A DNA stretch of 64,000 nt from Diogma glabrata (GCA_963693315.1 OY856188.1:156637920-156701919); one strand, 5' to 3'; positions 1 to 11,841 are shown, numbered from the stretch's first letter. Translations and numbers: made by a program. Notes: a model not told the origin generated them from the sequence alone.

Positions 1-1672
1 GATTATTTTTCGTAAAAATGTCATTCGGAAAATGCTCTTACAAATCAATACTAATAAGGCATCTGGACCTGATAGAATTCCTCCAATTATCCTTAAAACT
101 TTTGCTAAAGAGTTAGCACCAATCCTAACTAAAATTTTCTATTTGTCATATAAGAAAGGGATTTTTCCTGATATATGGAAAATGGCTAGTGTACAACCAG
201 TTCCAAAGAAGGGCGCTAAAACGGATCCAAGAAACTACAGACCTATATCAATTTTGTCGGTTGTTTCTAAAGTATTTGAGAAATATGTTAATTTTAATAT
301 TATGAGCTTCTTAGAGTCGTCAAAATTACTTAATGAAAGACAATACGGATTCCGTAAAGGAAGAGCGACGGGAGATTTACTCTCTTTTGTCACGCATATC
401 TGGAACAAGTCGTTTGAAAACCATGGTGAGACCTTTGGCGTCGCACTTGATATTGCCAAAGCGTTTGACAAAGTATGGCACAACAATCTTATTTGCAAAT
501 TGAGATGCTACGGCTTAGATGAGCAACTTATTTCTTGGTTACAAAGCTTTATTTCCGAGCGCAAATTTCAGGTCAATGTTGATGGTGTTTCATCGAATAT
601 CTTTTCAACTAACGCTGGTGTTCCTCAAGGTTCCGCTTTATCACCTACTCTTTTTCTTCTCTATATTAATGACTTGCTAGGTTCAACAGTTAATCCCATC
701 CATAGTTTTGCTGATGATAGCACACTTCATGCGTCACATGAAATGCCAAATTTGTATGCACCATCAAATCTTAATATCGCTAGATCAAACTTGATAGACT
801 CATTAAATATTGATTTAAAAACCATCTTAGATTGGGGAGTTGCTAACAGTGTTGAATTCAACACAAGTAAAACTCAAGTTTGCCATTTTTCTAGGTTATC
901 AACATCTAATCCATTTTTATTAAAGTTTGATTCAAATAATCTTGAAGAGAAAGAATCTATTAAACTTCTAGGAGTTGAGATTGAAAATAGTATGAAATGG
1001 AATTCTCATATTTTTAGCCTAGCAAAGAACGCTGTTCAAAAATTAGGATTTTTGGGTCGTTGTCGTAAGGTTTTTAATAGCGAGCAGCTTCTTTTAATAT
1101 ATAAATCATTTATTCGTCCCTGCATGGAGTATTGTTCTCACATATGGGGAGGAGCTTACATAAGTAGTTTGAAATGTCTTGATTCTGTACAGCGGAGAGC
1201 TGTTAAATTGATCGGCAACTCGACTCTTACTAACGAGCTTGATTCCTTGCAACATAGAAGAGACGTCGCTGATTTGACGGTATTCTACAAGTATATTATG
1301 GACGAACGGACGTCTGCGGAGATCAAATCGATTTTGCCTGAACCAGCAAACTTTGCGCGTTTCACTAGAGCATCAACATCAGCCCATCCTTTTACGGTTC
1401 GAGTGACTAGGTGTAGAACTGTCGCTTTTCAACGCGATTTTTTTAACAGAGTTTCTCATCTCTGGAATGCCTTACCGGCGTGGGTCTTTCCTGATAATTT
1501 TAATCCTCAAAACTTTAAGATCAACATTAATAAATTCCTCAAAGAAAATTGAATAATACTTTCAAGCCCTAGTTCCTTAGTTAGCATGGTATCTTCGGAT
1601 ATTCAGAGACGTTGATCTATATTGGTTAACACTAAACATGCCTAACATAGAATAAAAAAAAAAAAAAAAAAA
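1..1672 (+). mobile_element. Non-LTR retrotransposon, family A copy 1 (cut by the window edge)
   Basis: This is the 3' half of a jockey/CR1-type LINE. It holds the RT reading frame, about 100 bp of 3' UTR and a terminal A run at 1654-1672. The 3' UTR closely matches that of the copy at 38341-40520, which fixes the 3' end. The 5' part lies outside the window. Confidence 0.93.
2..1552 (+). CDS. LINE reverse transcriptase, C-terminal part (family A copy 1)
   Basis: This reading frame is the ORF2 of a non-LTR retrotransposon, whose RT copies element RNA at a nicked genomic target. It is open from base 2, so it begins upstream of the window. Visible RT landmarks are GPDRIPP, NYRPISILSV, QYGFRKGRATGDL, DIAKAFDKVWH, the PQGSALSPTLFLLYINDL block and the catalytic FADD at 707-718. 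The conserved C-terminal LINE block RDFFNRVSHLWNALP follows, and the frame stops at 1550-1552. There are no internal stops or frameshifts in about 516 codons. No RNase H domain is seen, as expected for jockey/CR1-type elements. It is very close to the copy at 38392-40395, so the family moved recently. The clade assignment is by motif only. Confidence 0.92.
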   Translation: MIFRKNVIRKMLLQINTNKASGPDRIPPIILKTFAKELAPILTKIFYLSYKKGIFPDIWKMASVQPVPKKGAKTDPRNYRPISILSVVSKVFEKYVNFNIMSFLESSKLLNERQYGFRKGRATGDLLSFVTHIWNKSFENHGETFGVALDIAKAFDKVWHNNLICKLRCYGLDEQLISWLQSFISERKFQVNVDGVSSNIFSTNAGVPQGSALSPTLFLLYINDLLGSTVNPIHSFADDSTLHASHEMPNLYAPSNLNIARSNLIDSLNIDLKTILDWGVANSVEFNTSKTQVCHFSRLSTSNPFLLKFDSNNLEEKESIKLLGVEIENSMKWNSHIFSLAKNAVQKLGFLGRCRKVFNSEQLLLIYKSFIRPCMEYCSHIWGGAYISSLKCLDSVQRRAVKLIGNSTLTNELDSLQHRRDVADLTVFYKYIMDERTSAEIKSILPEPANFARFTRASTSAHPFTVRVTRCRTVAFQRDFFNRVSHLWNALPAWVFPDNFNPQNFKININKFLKEN

Positions 1673-2737
1673 TTCATTTTAACTTTTAAGCATTCTTTTA
1701 AACTATAGCCTCACCAAATTCCAGTTTTCTAACCCAAAAGGTTCCATTTTTATAAGCAATTTAATGCACCTATTGTAGACAAATCTGAAGCCATTTAATA
1801 CCATAGGAAAATTAGCAAATTATCTTTTGTTTTTATTTTTTTCACTAAGTAACCATTCGGACAAGATTAAATAAGAACAAAAAAACCACAACAAAGATGA
1901 TTTTAAATTAAAATTGTTTGATAATGTTTGATTATAAATTATGTGTGACGGTATAATTGTAGTTGAAATTGAAATTTGTTTGATAATTCCGTTTCTACTT
2001 AGTTTTTTGATTTTAACTAATTTGATACATTGATTCTACTTGTATGCATATCTGTGTGATCAAGAATTCTACCTTTTTCTAGTCGACATACCTGTCGCTA
2101 GACTGTTTTTAATCTAACCGATTGGTATTGTAAAATAATGTAATGATATGACAATAACTTCCTTTTGATATGCCAAGTAATATACAAGAAACAAAACGAA
2201 GCTTCACGAAATGAGTTGTTGAAATGAGTTGAAGTGAAATAAGTTGTTAGAAAATAAAATATTTTTATTAAATTAATAAATTTAATAATTGTTTAATTCA
2301 CGAAGAAAGTTGAAAAAACAAAAATTAAAAATCGTACTTATAAAGAACTCAATGCCTACAAATCATATAAAATAACCGAAAAACAAACATTATTATTTAG
2401 TGATGATGTATGGGATGAATTATTTTATACCTTACTATTCATAAAATTTCATGCTTCCTAGTTATATTATATGTACATTTTTAAATATTAAATGATTATC
2501 AGGCATGAAAAATTATAATTTTGATATTCATTGTTTATCAATAGTAATCATTGTTTTGTTTTTTTCAAAATTTTATGCTAACGTTTTATATTTCATGACT
2601 AAGTATTCATAAAAATGAATGCCTTAAAGTCATGGATATTGCAATAATATTATAAAAAGTTGTTGTCGGGAATAAACATTTATAATTATGTTATATAAAA
2701 CTTAAGACTTGCAATCATAGCTTTATTTTTATCCGTG
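1673..2737. other. AT-rich intergenic stretch
   Basis: I see no coding frame, RNA gene or recognisable mobile element in this stretch. It is mainly A/T runs. Confidence 0.5.
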
Positions 2738-3106
2738 TGGTGGTTGAAACCAAATATTTAAAAACAATAATTTTAAAAATTATCTATATAATTTTACATA
2801 TTATAACTACAATAGGGCAATTTTCATGTATTATGAAGTATTAACGCGTATATAATTAGCATAATATATAATATGTTACTGTAATTTACCCCATAAAAAA
2901 CATCATAATCATAAACTGTAATACAAAGTTATATAACTATTTCCAACAATTTGCATGTATTTTTTACATGGTAAATAAGAATATGTTATACATTCTGCAA
3001 AATATACTCATCAATACTTCATCAAATTGTCTAATTGTAATACAGTGTGTAATGTTATAAATATTTTTTTAAATATTATTTCAAATATTTGGTTTTAACC
3101 ACCACC
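2738..3106. mobile_element. MITE-like element with ~20-bp terminal inverted repeats
   Basis: The left end GGTGGTTGAAACCAAATATT at 2739-2758 is mirrored at 3086-3106 (AATATTTGGTTTTAACCACC) with one mismatch. The ~370-bp interior is very AT-rich and has no coding sequence. No convincing target-site duplication was found, so the class is open. Confidence 0.55.
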
Positions 3107-3473
3107 TGTAGGCGAACACCGGAACACAATTTCAAACTTATTGCACACTAATAAAAACTACATAATTTCTATTAGCTGGCAATATTTTTATAAAATTCCT
3201 ATTTAAAATTGGTTCGTTTCCTTGTCAAGTCACGTTATTTATATAATCAATCCGTGAAGTTATTTATATTTATTTATAAAATTCAAAAAGTAAGTTTTAC
3301 TTAAATAACTAATAAAATTAAATCAAATTAATTTTATTTAAAACAAAACTGAAAAGTTAGTTTTTAAAGTTTTTTGTTTGCGAAATTAAATTAATATTTT
3401 CGAACTATTTGCTATTGTATTCCATCTGTAGGCGAACACTGGCATACAATAAAAACAATATTTTAATTATCTT
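3107..3473. other. AT-rich stretch with a short direct repeat
   Basis: No gene is seen. The motif CTGTAGGCGAACAC occurs at about 3107 and again at about 3426. It may mark ends of a small mobile element, but nothing else supports this. Confidence 0.35.
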
Positions 3474-4392
3474 TCAATAATTTAGGATTAGAACATTTAG
3501 CCATAATCTTATAGCAATTTTCCGTTCTAGAGGAAAAATGGAGAAGATAAGACAGGAATTCATTATATGTTGCACGGATGAAAGTATATTCGTGAGTAAA
3601 GTTTTCAAAAATCTAAGTGAAATTCCATCATGTCCAATAGCGTTGGATTTAATTGAAAACATTGCATTACAAACCTCATCCGGAGTTACAATACGGAAGG
3701 AGAATTTTAACGAAATGGAGGAGTTTAAAGAATGCATACTGCGAAATGTGTAGATCCAGTCGAGTTTTGTATGTTAGGAGTAAATGATGTAGCCATGGGA
3801 AAATCAGGATCTATCTGCTCAACTAAAAACTGAGTCTTGGTCCGACATGCTCATCGGACATTAAACCAGCGCTTCAAAAATTGTTCCACAGGTTTTTTGA
3901 TGGCAAATCCGGATTTAATTTACTTCTAATGAACTTACTTTTTGCGGACCGGATTGCATATTTAACTAGGTTTCTAATATGGCGAATGTCTCTCGATTCT
4001 GATCCGTTCTGTTTGACTTCTATTGTTGATAACATAAATCACGATTAATAATCGCTCTTTCAATATCGGGAGTGAACCAAGGAGGAACTGTATAATTGAC
4101 TTTTACATATTTGTTTTTTAATAGAACTAACAAACTTGTTGAATAAAGAGATTGTTATAGCGTGTTAAACAGATTGACCTGCTCATTTTCAACACTAAGT
4201 TCAAAAATTCTATCCCATGAGTATGTAATCAATTCACTATTGAGACTTTCATGATCAATATGCTTAATATCGCGATAAGTAATTGTTGTTTTTCGATCAC
4301 AGTTCATATGACATGTGTATGAGAAAAATATGACATCATGATTTAAAATAGAGAATCTTTTTTATTATATTTGCTTTATTTGATTTATATAT
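3474..4392 (-). pseudogene. LINE family C: endonuclease-RT linker and N-terminal RT fragment
   Basis: This is the downstream half of an old minus-strand LINE. From 4370 downward the broken frames read NHDVIFFSYTC, which resembles the end of an APE endonuclease, and then the linker signature VPPWFTPDIERAI. Next comes an N-terminal RT stretch (3737-3474) with PDEVCNAMFSIKSNAIG and GHDGISLRFLK. Several stops and frameshifts interrupt it. The RT ends abruptly near 3474, before the catalytic motifs. The upstream half (endonuclease, ORF1) lies at 7197-8420 beyond an inserted LTR element. Placing the two halves together is an inference from their order and strand and from the endonuclease continuing across the gap. 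Confidence 0.7.
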
Positions 4393-4976
4393 TGTAACGA
4401 CTCTTCGTTGGTTCTTTTCGATTATTGAGCAAACACGACAGTAAAAAGACGGATCTTTGGTTAACAGAATCTCAAACTTTATTTGTCAACAAATTACAGC
4501 AGCTTCCGTTTTTCCTTACAATAAATTCCAGGGTCTCCAATTTATGTACGATAAACTTCACCGCTTTTCCACAATTTGAATCAATAATATTCGGAATCGT
4601 AAAATCTGTATTTACTATTCCACTAAGTTCAAATTCTTTCACTATTAGTACCCAGGCTCAAGTACCACCGATTATTCCTTATACTTGCGAATATTTATAA
4701 ACACTTTTAATTGCAGAAGTAAAACTGACTATCTGATATTTTGTTCGCTTATTTATATTCAAAAACAAATAAGCAGAATCTTCTGGTACTCACTGTAGTT
4801 GGTTCCAGCTAAACAATAGGCCACTCCTTCTTTTAATTCATTGATGTAAACATTTGATTAATTTATGCAACATGTATTAGTTAAAGGGAGTTAGCTTTTA
4901 ATTCATCTTTGCCATAGTCTGAATGTAGAAAACATTTAGGCGGAACGTATTGGTTATTTATGATTAAATTAACCCA
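4393..4976 (-). repeat. 3' LTR of the Gypsy-like element
   Basis: This ~584-bp block repeats at 6585-7196. On the minus strand it starts TGGGTTAATTTAATC and ends GAGTCGTTACA, giving TG...CA ends. A TATAAATA box lies in the middle and an AATAAA follows downstream, in the order expected of U3 and R. A purine run just upstream on the minus strand (AGAAGAGGG, about 4988-4996) could be the polypurine tract. No clear target duplication is visible. Confidence 0.72.
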
Positions 4977-4984
4977 TATTATTA

Positions 4985-5402
4985 AATTAACCCTCTTCTA
5001 CTCGACTTGATGGCAACACCAGCTACTCCAACACTTTCTTTCCATCAGCGGACTCCTATTTTCTTTTTAGTATCCCGTTGTCCATCAATAGTGAGTCCCA
5101 TTGCGCCCAGTAACATTTCACCTCTGTACTTAAAGGGGCTACCTCTTTCCACTCCGGTCGCCTTCCCTCGGTTTTCCATTTCAATATTGGAGCCATAGCT
5201 GGATCCTTTAGCTGCTCTCTTTTCATTGCCTCGGTACACCAATCGTCAGGAGTTTGGAACTTAATTTGCTTCACTGTCCTTGCCTCTTTTCTCTCAGTCC
5301 TGCTACATGGCTTGCGCTCCTCAATACAGGGTCTTCTTGAAAGATTATCAGCGTTACAATGCATCCTTCCCTTCTGGTGTGAAGCGCGGAAATCCCTTTC
5401 CT
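4985..5402 (-). pseudogene. Gypsy-like pol remnant: RNase H tail plus integrase N-terminus
   Basis: On the minus strand the frame from 5402 reads HQKGRMHCNADNLSRRPC, the typical end of the Ty3/Gypsy RNase H domain. It runs on into the start of an integrase region, which includes CYWAQWDSLLMDNGILKRK. Protease, RT, most of RNase H and the integrase core are missing. The upstream gag is joined directly to this remnant, and downstream it runs almost into the LTR. This is an internal deletion derivative that cannot encode a working polymerase or integrase. The Ty3/Gypsy assignment rests on the RNase H-integrase spacer style. Confidence 0.75.
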
Positions 5403-6584
5403 TTTTGACACCGACTTGCTTGTTTGAGAGGTTCATCATCTGGACTGGCACTACTCCTTCTTTTGCTGCTACTAGTGTTTTGCATTCCCGTCTTATGTGC
5501 CCAAACTGCCCACAATTCCAGCATCTTACTCTGCTGGATCTTCTTCGTTGATTTTGTTCAGGCTTATTTCCAAACTTTTGACACGCATGATCACTTCCTC
5601 CAGCGCTGCTTTTAGAGGTTCTTCAGCAACTTCCATCTGACGTACTCTATCTGAACCATACGCTCTTTTTCCAGCTTCCATTTGCAGGGCCAATGCTAAG
5701 ACTTCCGCAGGTAGCTTCTTTCCGCTTAGATAAAGCTGATTTCTCATTTGTACATCTCGAAGAGGATTGATAAATGTATCAGCTGCCAATTCGTCTCGAT
5801 GTTCAGCATTATAGTTCGGGTATGACAGATTTACCAGTCTCTCAATGTCAGCCTCAAATTCTTGCAAAGTTTCGCTGACTCCTTGTTTTCGTGTTTTGAG
5901 CTGCATGCGATGGAGAGCTTGCATATGACTTTCCCCATATCTTACTTCTAAGGCTTCCATTATCTTGCTGTAATCACGCTCTGTCGCTGATAGTGTTTGC
6001 AAAATTTCAGCAGCAGGTCCCTTCAATGCCAATATAAGCGCATTTGCTTTTTGCTGGCGATCAACCCCAGTTGTTGCTATCTCAAATTGCATCTTAAATA
6101 TCTGATACGATGTAGATCCATCAAATGCGGGTGTTTTCACTCTAGCTGGGGCTGAAGTAGTTGATGGATTGATCATGTTACCTGACTTCTCTTGTGCTAT
6201 TTCTTGGCGTAATTCACTCGAAAGTTTGCGTAATTTATCTTGTTCTTCGGTAACTGTCCGCAGCTCCTTTTCCATGTTGTTGATTTTCACCTCTGCACTG
6301 GATATACGTGACTTCACGTAGACTTTCTTGCTTCGCCATCATATCAGCAAATTGTTGTCGTTGCTCTACTTTTTGTTCTGCTGCCTCTTTTTCTTGTCGG
6401 GCCATCATATCAGCAAGTTGTTGTTGTTGCTCTACTCTTTGTTCTGCTGCCTGTTTCTCTTGTCGGGCCATCAGATTGTTTCCTTGTTTGGCCATCATAT
6501 CAGCAAGTTGTTGTTGCTGCTATGCCATCATTTCTTTCATCAACGCCATCAGCGGATCAATTGCTGGGGCATTCTGAGCCGGAG
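5403..6584 (-). pseudogene. Gypsy-like gag remnant with coiled-coil repeats and a zinc knuckle
   Basis: This is the retrotransposon capsid protein. The N-terminal part (6577-6310) is a Q/E-rich coiled coil built from about three copies of a ~22-residue repeat around LADMMARQEKEAAEQ. It carries an in-frame TAG near 6522. A frameshift near 6318 leads into the frame ending at 5526, which holds the capsid-type stretch TPAFDGSTSYQIFKMQFEI and ALEVRYGESH. A second frameshift near 5560 is needed to reach CWNCGQFGHIRREC, a CX2CX4HX4C zinc knuckle at about 5500. The leader and primer-binding region between LTR and gag is lost: the LTR runs into gag within a few bases. Confidence 0.85.
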
Positions 6585-7196
6585 TTCGTTGGTTCTTTTC
6601 GATTATTGAGCAAACACGACAGTAAAAAGACGGATCTTTGGTTAACAGAATCTCAAACTTTATTTGTCAACAAATTACAGCAGCTTCCGTTTTTCCTTAC
6701 AATAAATTCCAGGGTCTCCAATTTATGTACGATAAACTTCACCGCTTTTCCACAATTTGAATCAATAATATTCGGAATCGTAAAATCTGTATTTAATATT
6801 CCACTAAGTGCAAATTGCAACTATTAGTGTAATACTGCAACTAATAGTGCAACAATAGTGCAACTATTAGTACCCAGGCTCAAGTACCACCGATTATTCC
6901 TTATACTTGCGAATATTTATAAACACTTTTAATTGCAGAAGTAAAACTGACTATCTGATATTTTGTTCGCTTATTTATATTCAAAAACAAATAAGCAGAA
7001 TCTTCTGGTACACACTGTAGTTGGTTCTAGAATCAATAGGCCATTCCTTCTTTTAATTCATTAATGTAAACATTTGATTAATTTATGCAACTTGTATTAG
7101 TTAAAGGGAGCTAACTTTTAATTCATCTTTGCCATAGTCTGGATGTAGAAAACATTTAGGCGGAATGTATTGGTTATTTATGATTAAATTAACCCA
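6585..7196 (-). repeat. 5' LTR of the Gypsy-like element
   Basis: It matches 4393-4976 closely but is about 28 bp longer. The difference is a small tandem expansion at about 6817-6870 built on GCAACTATTAGT. The last ~11 bases of the LTR are missing where it joins gag, which supports a deletion across the LTR/leader junction. Confidence 0.72.
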
Positions 7197-7890
7197 TTCT
7201 GGACGAAGTTTATTACAATATGCTTCTTAAACTTCTCAGTCGTCACTAACTGATCTAGTAATGATGCAGTATTTTGTGCTTAAGAAGAATAAGTGACAAT
7301 CGAGACAACGTTTAAATTAAAAGATGTTTAGATTTCTTTGAAAATTTTAAAACGTTCTTTAAAAGGTTCATATTGCAGTCACCAGTTATCAAAATGTGAC
7401 CATACTTAGAAACGAAATCTAAAAAATGCTCTTCTATTGCATTAATTGTTTTGTTATCTGGAGGATTATAAACTACACCCACTAGAATTTTTACTTGCTT
7501 CTGATATTATTTCAATCAAAAAGTATTCAACATACTGCAGGAAGACATAACAGCAATTTTCCACTTAAAATTTGTAGCCACATATATAACCACTGATTTA
7601 TTAGTTATATTTGATCAAAGCCATGTTTCTGTGACAACTATAACCTGAATATCCACATCATAAAGCAACTTTAGCAATTTAACAAACTTGTCTTTTTTGT
7701 CGATACTTCTTGCATTAAAGTGACACATCTTGAAATAAGTTTCAACATTATTCAGATTAAAACAAGATTTTAAATCCGTATTTTCAGAAACAACATTAGC
7801 ATGATAATTGGAGCTTACAGTACCATGATTATTATCAACCATCAAAAGCTTGATTACCGTTCCATTCAATCCAGCTTCCTTAAACAATTA
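7197..7890 (-). pseudogene. LINE family C endonuclease domain (upstream half)
   Basis: This encodes an APE-type endonuclease, the enzyme that nicks the target for LINE insertion. On the minus strand the frame starting at 7887 reads FNARSIDKKDKFVKLL and ends VVTETWL at 7615. That gives the Asn of strand 1 and the catalytic Glu region (TETWL). After a break, the region 7500-7360 reads VVYNPPDNKT and ITGDCNMNLL, which is the GD-N motif. The frame then shifts, continues as TTEKFKKHIVINFVQ and stops at the LTR element edge. The gene is broken by several frameshifts and by the LTR insertion. Confidence 0.75.
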
Positions 7891-8109
7891 TAAGTGACTT
7901 GTTAAACAATAACAATTAATAATATATATAATTAAAACTAATATACGATATAAAATAAACGCTAAGCTTGAATAGTTTATACTTCTCTGCAGGAGACGTT
8001 CCACTTATGCTCCTTGTGTAGCCTACATTCAACGTTTTGTCTAATAGCCGTTTAATAGACGACCGTCGAGAGAACTATTTAGTTTTTATTCAACATTGCT
8101 GTGTAGCTG

Positions 8110-8430
8110 TTAAATCTTGAAATTAATCACTTTATTTGATTCTACAGACTTTTTGTTTTGTGTTTGTAACTGTAGCTCAAGAGCCTTTACCCGAGATGTT
8201 AATGCATCTTCAATTGATTTGACCTTCTTGGATATATCAGAGAATTTAGATTGTAGCTTTCTTTCAAGACTCCAATTTCATATCAAAAGCATCAAATTTT
8301 ATGCCAATATTTTTTAATTAATTTCATAATATCAGGTATTGTAATAGTTGATTCATTTTTTGAAAAACTACTTCTTGTTTTAGGAGGCGATCGTTCATCT
8401 GGGATATTTGATAAGTTGATTAAATAAAAA
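8110..8430 (-). pseudogene. LINE family C ORF1-like coiled-coil fragment
   Basis: On the minus strand, broken frames read NIPDERSPPKTRSSFSKNES and then FDAFDMKLE. After a frameshift near 8265 comes KVKSIEDALTSRVKALELQL. The pattern of a charged, Ser-rich head followed by a heptad-like coiled coil is typical of the first ORF of many non-LTR elements. It lies directly upstream of the endonuclease on the same strand. No zinc knuckle is seen. The assignment is by position and composition. Confidence 0.5.
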
Positions 8431-9089
8431 TCCAGAAACAATTTTGACAAAATCATGAACTAAAGTTTTACCTCAACAACTTGCCTTTTGCCGATTATTT
8501 TGTTAATCAACTTTTCCCATTTTACATTTACGCGTTGGCTAGCAAAAATGACCTTGTATCTATTTAAATTTTGTAACATGGCACTGGCAGCTATTGATTG
8601 CTAGTAAATGACATGTGTGTTTGTAACTTATCTGAAATCGGGTTCATAGTTCGTTAGCGCGGTGCGACGCTTGTAAGTTGTGAACGGTGTTATTTGTAAG
8701 TTGTGAATGTTGCTTTGATGTTATTTCATTGTTGGAAAAAGTGATTCACAACAATATGATGTGCCGTATATGGACAGTAATCTGCAAGATTCCAAAACTA
8801 CAGATTGTGCTGATTTGTGGTGCATTTTAAGAATGTGTGCCTGAGTTTTTAATAACTCTATTACTCCTGTAGAACTTTTATTCAAAATATAATAAGGAAT
8901 TGATAATCCATCGTTAATAATAAGCTTTGCTTCGAAAAACAGAACGACTTAATTGTAAGTGATGAATGGTCAATGTGCTCGATGACTGTACCGGCAGTGT
9001 GTAAAAAAATCATTAAGCGTTTCAACACAAAAAAATCATAATTTTGGCTTAAAAACCTTCATTTTAAGGGATAATGACTGTAACACTAT
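8431..9089. other. Stretch upstream of family C, no gene seen
   Basis: It may include the 5' UTR of the minus-strand LINE. A short direct repeat, GTAAGTTGTGAA, occurs twice at 8674-8708. Nothing else is recognised. Confidence 0.35.
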
Positions 9090-10030
9090 AACTGTGTCAA
9101 AAGAATGGTTTTCATTTATTTTTTTGCCCAATTTTTTTGAGAAACATAAAATGGGAAACATTACCGATTAGAAATATTTGTCAAATAAAATTAATTATTT
9201 GTGTGACAAAAAAAAGATTTTTAATTGAATCAACTTAACATATCATCTTGCTAGACTTAATCTTGATTGATTGAATCATCTTGGGAAAAGTTTAAATTTT
9301 GAATTTGTTATAATTTTTGCAATTTTTTTAGAATTGTGAAAAAAGTGTCAATCCTTGATTTTGTAATAATTATTACAACATTCTTAGAATTTGCAAAAAA
9401 AGTTTAAATTTTTAATTTTTTTATAATTTTTAGAATATTTTTGGAATTTTGAATTTTTGATTTTGTAATATTCTCTTGACTATTTTAGGAATTTTGAAAA
9501 AAGCAGCAATTTTTAATTTTATTATAGTTTTTAGAATCTTGTAAAAAGTTTGAATTTTTGATTTTGTTTATTGCTATAATTTTTTGAAATTAATTCAAGC
9601 AGACCCCCTTTATTTGAAAAAAAAAATTGTATTATTTATTTGTATGACATGAAATGTAATAGAACATGAAATTGTTAGATAATGGAGTATTTGTATTTGA
9701 AAACTTTAAATTGTTGAAAGCTAAATGGAAAGGTTTTTGAGCAGTTTGTTGAGTGTATCATCTTTTCACTAAACTTTGTTAATCTATGATCTGTTATAAT
9801 TTTTCGGTAACGTAGTGATGTTTCGTGTTAGCTCTGTAATAAACTTCTAAACGATGTATATTAAACATTTTTTTATGTTGAATATACATCGCTGCCCACA
9901 ACTAAAAACAACTGCTCATAAAAGCCTTTTGCCGAAAATTATATAAAAATCCTTAAACCAGACCAAAGTTTTTATATATCAGAGCTTTGAGATGTCAGCC
10001 CCTTCATATTTGACTGTTGTATTCACTCAG
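9090..10030 (+). repeat. Dispersed repeat R, copy 1, with internal ~57-bp minisatellite
   Basis: A degenerate tandem repeat with the core GATTTTGTAATAATTTTTGC alternates with AGAATTTTGAAAAAAGTT at 9290-9600. A conserved tail with GATGTTTCGTGTTAG follows, and the end is near CAGCCCCTTCATATTT. The same order recurs at 40521-41310 and 61017-61760, and inverted at 43040-43423, 50690-51210 and 51620-52911. I see no coding sequence and cannot assign a class. Confidence 0.7.
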
Positions 10031-11841
10031 TTTTATATCATCAATTCTAGACAGTTTATTTTAAAGACAAGAAAAGTAGTTAATTATTTTTGTAGTTAAA
10101 TCGCGTTAAAAAGTTAAATTTTTGTAATAAAACTCAGAATCGTTTCTTTTTATACTATAGTGAAAAAGAACCCATTTTCACCGGGGATTAAACGGGATGA
10201 AAATAGACTTTTCATATTCTATCATAGAAAAACTATTTTTCTAAATTCAAATAAATATTTTGCCAATATTTTCTCTCTGAGGATGATCGAAAGATTGAAA
10301 CATGTGTAAGAGAAACAGAGTAACTATTAAAAGTTTATTCAACAGTTGATGGTAGTTGGCAGTTGCTAAACTGGAAAGTATATGAAAGAGCAAATGCATA
10401 TCCCAAATTACTTCTTACAAATTTAAAAAGTGTTAGGATTCAACAATTTTAAAATCAAATATAAGCAAAAAACACACAATTGTAAGGAAAGTACGTTTTT
10501 ATCAAAACATGCTCTTGATACAGGTTATTTATGAAGAACAATTATGAATTAAATGTGATAAAATACATCATACTAAAACTTAAATGTTTATCGTGATATT
10601 TTTTTAAACAGTACTGAAACAAAGAAAAATTATCTTTCTTAAAAGAGGCCACTTCTCTTACAAAATGTTTACATGCTTACATTCATACAATGATTTATCC
10701 TGTAACCAAAACAGCCATGTTTTGTGTAATAACGCGAAAGATTTTGTTTGTGTACTTACTATGAAAATTTATTAAATTTTAACTTCTACAGACCCATTTC
10801 TAACCACTGTTATTCAAACCATTTATATTTAAGAAAACAAAACAATAATTTTTAATGAAATTCCCTTATCTAGTCATTTTGTGTAGCATAAAGTTCATAC
10901 TGAGATATTTTAAATTTATTTATGCTGTTCTCCAGATTTCACAAGGTTAAAGTAAATTTTTATTTAATATTTACGTAAGCATTATTATGAAAAACAGTTG
11001 GATGTTTACCAAAGAAAATTTTATTTATTAGAAGGAACCACATAAAAAATATATAAGTCAAGGCTCTGTGTTCTGTTGAAATATGTCTTGTTAATTTAAG
11101 TATAAAGATAAAATAAATGCAACTATAAAATTGAGTACATATATAAACACAAAGGAAGAGCATGAAGAACTAATGGTCAACGATTATAAAAGAATCATCT
11201 TATTACACATTTTTCAGTGCGTAATTTCACTTTGTATTCTGAGCAGTTGGAATTTGGTATCTAAGTTATAATTTTTTCATAACATATATGTAGGTCATTG
11301 AATAAATATCTAAGGAAGAGTAATTAAACTTTTGAATGCAACATTGAATTTTTAACATTGGTGAAGTTTGATAGTATTTGAATTCCAGCTGGGTGGTACT
11401 GGTTACAATTTGCATATTTATATTTTCAAAACAAATAAACGAAATAATAAATATTACATATAAATTTAAAAGCCTAATGTGTTTGAATAAAATATTTCCT
11501 TATATTTCCAAATAATAAATATTTTTAATTGTATAACCCAAATTTTAATAGTATTGAATTACTTTAAGAACACCTTACATTTTGCTGTTACCAGCGTTTG
11601 ACATATGTTTTGGCAACGATGGTTTTTGAAAAATTACATTTATGTAGGGTAATAAAATATAAAATTAAACTACAAAATAAATGTTTTTGTATAGTAAATA
11701 CTTTATGTTTTTGTTAAAACATCATTCTAAACCCTTTTTATGCGTAGTATTAGTACAAATCACATAGTTCAAAAATATTCGTGTAGCCACACGTAATTAT
11801 TCTTCCATTCAATGATGTAGGTATATCGGTAACAAACTTAT
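10031..11841. other. AT-rich intergenic DNA
   Basis: No gene, repeat or RNA feature could be supported here on either strand. Confidence 0.5.

Larger units (their letters stand above)
4393..7196 (-). mobile_element. Internally deleted Ty3/Gypsy-like LTR retrotransposon
   Basis: Two ~600-bp LTRs flank about 1.6 kb of gag and pol remnants. The element is inserted in a LINE of family C: endonuclease frames end at about 7197 and resume at about 4390 on the same strand. It retains no complete gene and would depend on proteins from elsewhere to move. Confidence 0.78.

Noticed and set aside
4425..4700. Small protein at 4425-4700 and its copy at 6522-6827
   Set aside because: Both lie inside the LTRs on the strand opposite to gag and are the same repeat; no protein family is recognised.
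6308..6609. Cys/Ser-rich plus-strand frames
   Set aside because: They are antisense shadows of the Q/E-rich repeats of the gag remnant.
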